Origin: Thermococci archaeon
Lineage (GTDB): Archaea; Methanobacteriota_B; Thermococci; Thermococcales; Thermococcaceae
Direction: 5' to 3'
Length of the DNA stretch: 10,532 nt
Assembly (NCBI GenBank): GCA_003663695.1
Contig: QMUB01000016.1
Location: 1-10,532, forward strand
A model generated the notes under the pieces. The model saw only the letters and a program-made list of their open reading frames with translations. It did no database searches and was not told the DNA's origin. Positions 6,303 through 10,532 of the stretch are shown here, in pieces; the first letter of the stretch is position 1; every line of letters begins with the position of its first letter. A program made the position numbers and the translations under genes.

Positions 6303-7331
6303 TTAAACTTTTTGAACAAACCAGCTCTCAAGAGTTCTCTGCTTTCCTTTTTCTATGGCTTTTTTGAGTCTTTCAAGTCCGTGTTTAACCCTCTCCTCGC
6401 TGAAATCGTGTTCATCACAGAGGAACTTTAAAATTCCCTCCTCATCGGGCATCTTCCACTCAAGTTCATACTCATCCGTAACCGGAGGATTCATGAAGAA
6501 TTCTTTGATTTTATAGAGATCAACATCGCTCTCCCTGTTGTATCTGGATAGAACATCCCTCTTATATCTAACGAGCTCCAGGGCTTTCTTCGGTCCGATC
6601 CCCTTTATACCCCCGGGGTTGTAGTCGGTTCCAACTAGAATCGCCATCTCAATGAGTTTTTCCCTGTCGATTTTAAGAGTTTTGAGAGCCTCCTCGAGAA
6701 GCACAAGCTCGGGTTTAACCTCCACATATATGCTTTTTCCGGGGAGTTTGCGTCTCCCGGTGATGGTCACGTTTCTCACAAGCCTGGGTGCTCCAAAGAG
6801 AAGTGAGTCATAGTCCTGAGATGCTGAAGCGTAAACCTTTCCCTTGAGAGCCATATACGCAGCTTGTGCTTCTCCCTCACTCGGTGCCTGAATAACGGGG
6901 ATGCCCATCAATCGAAGGAGCCTCTTGGCATCCTCTATGAGGAGCTCATTTACCTTGGAAGCCCGCTGGGCATATTTTTTGGCTTCTTCAAGCTCTCCCC
7001 TTGCGAGGGCCTCCTCCCACTTTTCCATCGCTTCTTCCCTAGCTTCTTTCCTTTTCTCCAGTTCCTTTTTCTTCAGATCAGGTGGTTTTCCATCGAAAAC
7101 ATATGCCGGCTTTATACCGCTCTCTATGAGATTTATGTTTCTGTAGAAGAGTCCCGATAAATGGGAGGTAATTCTTCCCTGCGAATCCATCAAAGGCGTT
7201 CCATCCCTCTGCCTTATGATAGATAGGAATTGATAAATTGCGTTAAAAGCATCAATGGCAATTTTCCTTCCGTTGAGCTTCTCAAGTTCTATCTCCTTTC
7301 TCGGAATAAGTTCCCCTATCTGGACGCCCAT
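6303..7331 (-). CDS. fen: Flap endonuclease 1 (FEN-1)
   Basis: FEN-1 is a structure-specific 5' flap endonuclease and 5'-3' exonuclease that trims flaps during Okazaki fragment maturation and base-excision repair. The 342-residue protein shows all the metal-binding acidic residues at the positions known for Pyrococcus FEN-1: D27, D80, E152, E154, D173, D175 and D236. It has the helical clamp region at about 85-130, the helix-hairpin-helix GGIKGIG at 240-246, and a C-terminal PCNA-binding PIP box Q331-R-T-L-E-S-W-F338. The ATG at 7331 gives the family's conserved N terminus ([13 protein letters not shown]), which must be free to sit near the active site. GGTGA at 7341-7337 is five bases upstream, and a longer in-frame start at 7346 is rejected. 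Gln4 replaces the Pro I recall at this position in P. furiosus. A repeat protein follows 33 bases downstream. Confidence 0.97.
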   Translation of the reverse strand: MGVQIGELIPRKEIELEKLNGRKIAIDAFNAIYQFLSIIRQRDGTPLMDSQGRITSHLSGLFYRNINLIESGIKPAYVFDGKPPDLKKKELEKRKEAREEAMEKWEEALARGELEEAKKYAQRASKVNELLIEDAKRLLRLMGIPVIQAPSEGEAQAAYMALKGKVYASASQDYDSLLFGAPRLVRNVTITGRRKLPGKSIYVEVKPELVLLEEALKTLKIDREKLIEMAILVGTDYNPGGIKGIGPKKALELVRYKRDVLSRYNRESDVDLYKIKEFFMNPPVTDEYELEWKMPDEEGILKFLCDEHDFSEERVKHGLERLKKAIEKGKQRTLESWFVQKV

Positions 7332-7365
7332 ATCACTCACCCGCATTTAATATTCCCCTAAGAGG

Positions 7366-7373
7366 GATATAAG
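7366..7373 (-). promoter_or_regulatory. TATA box of the fen1 unit
   Basis: CTTATATC on the minus strand lies about 35-42 bases before the fen1 ATG and predicts a transcript start near 7344, with a leader of about a dozen bases including GGTGA. The adjacent direct repeat (7375-7400) would sit over the BRE and its upstream flank. Confidence 0.55.
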
Positions 7374-7374
7374 G

Positions 7375-7400
7375 TTATCCAAAGTACATCATTATCCAAA
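7375..7400. repeat. Pair of 9-bp direct repeats TTATCCAAA between the fen1 and acdA promoters
   Basis: TTATCCAAA occurs at 7375-7383 and again at 7392-7400, 17 bases apart from start to start (about one and a half helical turns). The first copy lies two bases from the fen1 TATA box. It may be a regulator site controlling fen1, or chance in AT-rich DNA. Confidence 0.4.
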
Positions 7401-7457
7401 ACCTCCCGTTAATTTAGCAAATGACGATTACTCTATCGGCAAATTAAGAAGAGAAAA

Positions 7458-7465
7458 GTTATAAC
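7458..7465 (+). promoter_or_regulatory. TATA box of the acdA gene
   Basis: GTTATAAC, preceded by the purine-rich GAGAAAA that fits an archaeal BRE, predicts a transcript start near 7487 and a leader of about 24 bases. The leader contains the GAGGTGG ribosome binding site at 7499-7505. Confidence 0.65.
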
Positions 7466-7510
7466 CTTTTTCTCCGAGTTACCTTTGTAAAGTTTATCGA
7501 GGTGGAGAAT

Positions 7511-8899
7511 ATGGACAATGTGAAGGCGCTTTTTAAGCCGAGGAGTGTGGCAGTCATAGGAGCTTCTGGAAAGCCCGGAAAGATAGGCTATGCCATCATG
7601 AAGAACCTCATCGAGTACGGCTACGAAGGGAAGATATATGCCGTCAACATCAAGGGCGGGGAAATAGAGATAAGCGGAAGAAAGTTCCAGGTATACAAGA
7701 GCATTCTTGATGTTCCCGATGAAGTTGAGATGGCGGTTATTGTTGTCCCCGCAAAGTTCGTTCCTCAGGTTGTCGAGGAATGCGGCAAGAAAGGTGTTAA
7801 AGCCCTTCCGATAATAAGCTCAGGCTTTGGTGAGCTGGGAGAAGAGGGCAAAAAGGTAGAGGAAGCCCTCGTCGAGACCGCCCATAAATACGGGATGAGG
7901 ATCCTCGGTCCAAATATCTTCGGTGTTGTCTACACCCCAACAAGGCTCAACGCCACATTTGGTCCAACCGATGTCCTCCCCGGAAAGCTCGCCCTCGTCT
8001 CCCAGAGCGGTGCTCTTGGAATAGCCCTTATGGGATGGACAATCCTTGAGAAGGTCGGCCTCTCAGCCCTCGTTAGCATTGGAAACAAGAGCGATTTGGA
8101 CGATGCAGACATGCTCGACTACTTTGAGAATGATGAGAACACAGGAGCCATCTTAATTTATATGGAAGGTGTTAAAGATGGAAGGAAGTTCATGGAAACC
8201 GCAAGGAGAGTTTCAATGAAAAAGCCGATCATTATCATAAAGGCGGGAAGGAGCGAACGCGGTGCTAAAGCCGCGGCATCACATACAGGTTCATTAGCTG
8301 GTGCTGACAGTATTTATAGTGCCGCATTCAAGCAGAGCGGCGTTTTAAGGGCTTTAACAATAGGTGAAGCCTTTGATTGGGCAAGAACACTAAGCAACCT
8401 CCCGGAGGCCGAAGGGAAGAACGTCGTCATACTCACAAATGGCGGTGGAATAGGTGTTATGGCCACAGATGCAGCTGAAGAAGAAGGACTTTACCTATAT
8501 GATAACCTCGAAGAACTAAAGGTCTTCGCAAACCACATGCCTCCCTTTGGAAGCTATAAGAATCCTGTCGATTTGACGGGTATGGCAGACGCTAAGGCAT
8601 ATGAGGGTGCAGTTAGGGATGCACTTGCAAATCCAAACATGCACGCCATTGCGGTTCTCTACTGCCAGACTGCAGTCCTTGATCCAAGGGATCTGGCGGA
8701 CATCGTAATAAGGGAGTATGAAGCCAGCGGGAAGAAGAAGCCCATAGTGGTCGCAATCGTCGGTGGAATTGAAGCCAAGGAAGCCATAGATGTACTCAAC
8801 GAAAAAGGTATCCCGGCATATCCAGAACCTGAGAGGGCAATTAAGTCACTTGCAGCCCTCTATAAATGGAGCAATTGGAAGAAGAGCAAGAGAGTGTGA
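7511..8899 (+). CDS. acdA: Acetyl-CoA synthetase (ADP-forming), alpha subunit
   Basis: This is the alpha subunit of the heterotetrameric ADP-forming acyl-CoA synthetase. The enzyme converts acetyl-CoA (and related acyl-CoAs) plus ADP and phosphate to the acid, CoA and ATP, the main substrate-level phosphorylation step of peptide and sugar fermentation in Thermococcales. At 462 residues it closely resembles P. furiosus ACD isoform I along its whole length. The CoA-binding Rossmann domain opens with S12-V-A-V-I-G-A-S-G. The phosphorylated active-site His is H258 in AAASHTGSLAG, corresponding to His257 in the P. furiosus numbering. N-G-G-G-I-G-V follows in the C-terminal ligase domain. The ATG at 7511 lies five bases after GGTGG; the upstream GTG at 7502 overlaps that site and is rejected. 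No beta subunit gene adjoins it, as in other Thermococcales where alpha and beta are at separate loci. Wobble positions are C/G-richer than in neighbours, consistent with high expression. Confidence 0.96.
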   Translation: MDNVKALFKPRSVAVIGASGKPGKIGYAIMKNLIEYGYEGKIYAVNIKGGEIEISGRKFQVYKSILDVPDEVEMAVIVVPAKFVPQVVEECGKKGVKALPIISSGFGELGEEGKKVEEALVETAHKYGMRILGPNIFGVVYTPTRLNATFGPTDVLPGKLALVSQSGALGIALMGWTILEKVGLSALVSIGNKSDLDDADMLDYFENDENTGAILIYMEGVKDGRKFMETARRVSMKKPIIIIKAGRSERGAKAAASHTGSLAGADSIYSAAFKQSGVLRALTIGEAFDWARTLSNLPEAEGKNVVILTNGGGIGVMATDAAEEEGLYLYDNLEELKVFANHMPPFGSYKNPVDLTGMADAKAYEGAVRDALANPNMHAIAVLYCQTAVLDPRDLADIVIREYEASGKKKPIVVAIVGGIEAKEAIDVLNEKGIPAYPEPERAIKSLAALYKWSNWKKSKRV

Positions 8900-8900
8900 A

Positions 8901-8919
8901 TCTCTTTTTCCCCATTTTT
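8901..8919 (+). terminator. T-rich terminator after acdA
   Basis: Two T5 runs, 8905-8909 and 8915-8919, separated by CCCCA, follow the acdA stop codon by a few bases. There is no hairpin, as is typical of archaeal termination. Confidence 0.55.
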
Positions 8920-8933
8920 AAAACAATCATAAG

Positions 8934-8942
8934 GATTTTAAT
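8934..8942 (+). promoter_or_regulatory. Candidate TATA box of the metallophosphoesterase gene
   Basis: GATTTTAAT lies 25-33 bases before the ATG at 8967, predicting initiation around 8962-8967 and thus a leaderless or nearly leaderless mRNA. A second AT-rich box (TTTTTAAAA, 8915-8923) overlaps the acdA terminator and is a less likely alternative. Confidence 0.45.
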
Positions 8943-8966
8943 CTTCTTCTTCCATAGTTTAATGGG

Positions 8967-9671
8967 ATGCGTATGCTCATAGCTTTTATAAGTGATATTC
9001 ATTCGAACCTCGAAGCCCTTGAAGCAGTGTGGCGGGAGGTAAAGAAAGCCGATGTTATCCTCTGCATGGGCGATTTGGTGGGCTATGGGGCAAATCCCAA
9101 TGAGGTTGTGGATTTCTTTAGAGAGGAAATGAAGAAGAGGGAGATAGTCTGCGTGAGAGGGAATCACGATAATGCCATAGCCTTCGGTGTTGAATGGGGA
9201 TTTAATCCCTATGCAAGGGAAGCAGTCAGATGGCACCAAAGGATTATGCGGACGGAAAATCTCGAATTCCTTAGAAGACTGCCCGTAAGGCAGCTTTTCA
9301 CAGACGATAATGGAGATACATACCTTTTAATCCACGGTTCCCCAAGGGCTCCTCTAGATGAGTACCTATTCCCTTGGCTTCCGGATAGTGAGTTTAGGGT
9401 TGTGCTGAGCTATATGAAGCAAAAAAATCTGGTTGTCGGGCATACTCATGTCCCCATGCTCCGTATAGTTGACGGACGAAGGATAATAAACCCCGGAGGG
9501 GTCGGACAGCCGAGGGATGGGGACTGGAGAGCGAGCTATGCAATGCTTGAGACAAAAAAGGGGGAAATTGAATTCAGGAGAGTAGAGTACGATGTTGAAG
9601 AAGCCGCGAGGAAAATATTAAACGCAGGCCTGCCCCAATTTCTGGCTTACAGACTCTATGAAGGATATTAA
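8967..9671 (+). CDS. Calcineurin-like metallophosphoesterase (YfcE/MJ0936-type superfamily)
   Basis: This is a 234-residue cytoplasmic dinuclear-metal phosphoesterase. All five metallophosphoesterase motifs are present: D10-x-H12, G35-D36, G65-N66-H67-D68, H123 (LIHGSPR) and G158-H159-T-H161. These ligate two metal ions, usually Mn, Fe or Ni, that activate water for phosphomono- or diester hydrolysis. The substrate cannot be inferred; relatives act on phosphodiesters, cyclic nucleotides or phosphoproteins. At 234 residues it is longer than MJ0936-type minimal phosphodiesterases, with an extra region near 75-115 and a C-terminal extension after about 205. The start is uncertain: ATG at 8967 or 8973, neither with a good ribosome binding site, and a TATA-like box about 25 bases upstream suggests leaderless translation. 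Its end lies 11 bases from the convergent PRC-barrel gene. Confidence 0.9.
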   Translation: MRMLIAFISDIHSNLEALEAVWREVKKADVILCMGDLVGYGANPNEVVDFFREEMKKREIVCVRGNHDNAIAFGVEWGFNPYAREAVRWHQRIMRTENLEFLRRLPVRQLFTDDNGDTYLLIHGSPRAPLDEYLFPWLPDSEFRVVLSYMKQKNLVVGHTHVPMLRIVDGRRIINPGGVGQPRDGDWRASYAMLETKKGEIEFRRVEYDVEEAARKILNAGLPQFLAYRLYEGY

Positions 9672-9682
9672 ATAAATAGTAA

Positions 9683-9988
9683 TCACTCGTGATGGAGCCT
9701 CTCCTTTATGGTGCTTATCCTCCTGAGCTTTGACTTCACGGCGAGTTTTGCAGAATCCACTATGATGACTTCACCTATGCTCTTAACGGAGTTTATCGGA
9801 ATCAGCAAAAGGCCCTCGTGATCAGTTACAAATTCACTCACATCCAAATCCTCATCCGGCTCGGCTACTATGACCAAAATATCCCCTGTCTCCTCGTCGA
9901 AGCTCAGATCATATACCCACCCAAGTCTTATACCCGTATCGGTGATTATTTCAACATCCCTAAGCTTTGAAGCTTTAATCTTCACCAT
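9683..9988 (-). CDS. Free-standing PRC-barrel domain protein
   Basis: This 101-residue protein consists almost wholly of one PRC-barrel, a small six-stranded beta-barrel. Strands are visible in VEIITDTGIRLGWVYDLSFD, in GDILVIVAEPD and in IPINSVKSIGEVIIV (63-77), followed by a basic C-terminal helix (KLAVKSKLRRISTIKERL). The ATG at 9988 is preferred because GAGGTG at 10000-9995 is six bases upstream; the GTG at 9997 lies within that site. PRC-barrels occur in photosynthetic reaction centre H subunits, RimM and archaeal cell-division factors (CdvA, and the small CdpB proteins of haloarchaea that link to SepF/FtsZ). Its size fits the CdpB-like group, but that role is an inference. It follows the Cdc48-like gene on the same strand, separated by 96 bases with its own TATA box. 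Confidence 0.87.
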   Translation of the reverse strand: MVKIKASKLRDVEIITDTGIRLGWVYDLSFDEETGDILVIVAEPDEDLDVSEFVTDHEGLLLIPINSVKSIGEVIIVDSAKLAVKSKLRRISTIKERLHHE

Positions 9989-10041
9989 CTTTGCCACCTC
10001 ATATCGTTAAATCAATCTAAGAGTTATTTTGTCCACTTTTC

Positions 10042-10050
10042 ATATATAAA
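10042..10050 (-). promoter_or_regulatory. TATA box of the PRC-barrel gene
   Basis: TTTATATAT on the minus strand, preceded by the purine-rich GAAAGGA that resembles a BRE, predicts transcription from about 10020 and a leader of about 30 bases. This is one of the strongest promoter matches in the window. Confidence 0.7.
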
Positions 10051-10065
10051 TCCTTTCCTCAAGAA

Positions 10066-10082
10066 TTGAAAAGAAGAGGAAG
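10066..10082 (-). terminator. T/C-rich terminator after the Cdc48-like gene
   Basis: On the minus strand a T/C-rich tract, TTCTTCCTCTTCTTTTC, directly follows the stop codon and precedes the PRC-barrel promoter. There is no hairpin. This is a modest match to archaeal oligo-T termination. Confidence 0.4.
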
Positions 10083-10084
10083 AA

Positions 10085-10532
10085 TCAACCCGTAAAGTAG
10101 TCAATTTCTCTGTATCTCTCTTTCCTCTCAACCCTTCTGCTCTTCTCAAAGTTCTCATAGTACTCAAGCATGTACTTCGTGATGCTGGGCTTGATCTTCT
10201 TCATGGCTTCCTCAAAATCCTTCTTCCTTACACGAAGCCTCTCCAACAGCTCATCACCCAGCTCTTCCATTTCCCTTCCGGCAATAGCTCTCCTTAATGT
10301 CATTAAAGCCGCTTCCCTAACTAGAGCTTCTAAATCTGCTCCACTGTAGCCTTCCGTCATTTTTGCAATTTCCTTCAAATTGACGTCTTCTGAAAGGGGT
10401 ACCCTCCTGGTATGTACTCTCAAAATCTCCAGCCTCGCCCTCTCATCAGGCGCAGGAACAAGAATCAACCTATCAAACCTACCAGGCCTCAACAAAGCAG
10501 GATCCAAAATATCAGGCCTATTAGTCGCAGCA
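10085..10532 (-). CDS. Cdc48/VCP-family AAA+ ATPase, C-terminal part (5' end beyond window)
   Basis: Only the last 148 residues of an AAA+ unfoldase are present; the frame stays open to the window edge. The visible part starts at the second region of homology: sensor-1 Asn in AATNRPD, then [13 protein letters not shown] with the arginine fingers. It then enters the helical lid with [23 protein letters not shown], the pattern typical of the last ATPase ring of archaeal Cdc48 (VAT). A charged C-terminal tail (about 85-148) ends in IDYFTG. Archaeal Cdc48 hexamers unfold proteins by threading them through the pore and can feed the 20S proteasome. The tail does not finish in a hydrophobic-Tyr-X motif. 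The protein could instead be another AAA+ of this subfamily, since the Walker motifs and N domain are outside the window. Confidence 0.9.
   Translation of the reverse strand, partial: AATNRPDILDPALLRPGRFDRLILVPAPDERARLEILRVHTRRVPLSEDVNLKEIAKMTEGYSGADLEALVREAALMTLRRAIAGREMEELGDELLERLRVRKKDFEEAMKKIKPSITKYMLEYYENFEKSRRVERKERYREIDYFTG

Noticed and set aside
6864..7160. Plus-strand open frames inside fen1
   Set aside because: They are Phe/Ser-rich antisense shadows of the Glu/Lys-rich helical clamp region of FEN-1.
7458..7465. GTTATAAC before acdA as a SurR regulator site
   Set aside because: The SurR half-site is GTT with three bases before AAC; here there are only two, and the sequence is better explained as the TATA box.
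8841..9239. Minus-strand open frame spanning the acdA-phosphoesterase junction
   Set aside because: It covers the acdA terminator and the next gene's promoter, with no start signal and no family resemblance.

Overview
The window looks like a chromosomal segment of a hyperthermophilic euryarchaeon of the Thermococcales, most likely a lower-GC Thermococcus or a close relative. Three things support this. An archaeal release factor 1, a FEN-1 with the Pyrococcus/Thermococcus residue numbering, a Cdc48-type ATPase and an ADP-forming acyl-CoA synthetase alpha subunit occur together. Most starts follow the same pattern, a GGTGA-type ribosome binding site 3 to 6 bases before ATG. AT-rich archaeal TATA boxes lie just upstream. 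Most of the window is ordinary, compact, vertically inherited archaeal housekeeping DNA; I see no transposase, CRISPR array, tRNA or rRNA.

Layout. Bases 1-284 hold the divergent start of something that leaves the window on the minus strand (a protein N terminus or a C/D box guide RNA). They also hold a striking 161-base interrupted palindrome (53-213) bracketed by a 6-bp direct repeat. Next come a HEAT-like helical repeat protein (285-845) and an ATGA-overlapping small membrane protein of the BofA family (842-1084), which form a translationally coupled pair. The release factor aRF1 (1151-2398) follows under its own promoter and ends inside the 3' end of a convergent DapA-superfamily aldolase/lyase gene (2378-3265). 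A secreted DUF4139 protein (3321-4643) precedes the aldolase on the same strand.

A divergent intergenic region (4644-4917) separates these from PRPP synthase (4918-5772). PRPP synthase converges on a two-gene minus-strand unit, fen1 (6303-7331) followed by a helical-repeat protein (5793-6269). A second divergent region (7332-7510), carrying a 9-bp direct repeat next to the fen1 TATA box, leads into acdA (7511-8899), then a metallophosphoesterase that seems to be read from a near-leaderless mRNA (8967-9671). The right end has, on the minus strand, a free-standing PRC-barrel protein (9683-9988) and the C-terminal part of a Cdc48/VCP-like AAA+ ATPase running off the edge (10085-10532).

The genes do not form one pathway. 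They cover translation termination, nucleotide precursor synthesis, DNA replication and repair, acetyl-CoA/ATP energy conservation, protein unfolding and envelope functions. The less understood parts are the palindrome at the left, the HEAT/BofA pair, the fen1-linked repeat protein, the DapA-like enzyme lacking the Arg typical of true DapA, and the stand-alone PRC-barrel protein. Start codons were re-chosen by ribosome binding site spacing in most genes, so several proteins are shorter than their longest open frame.
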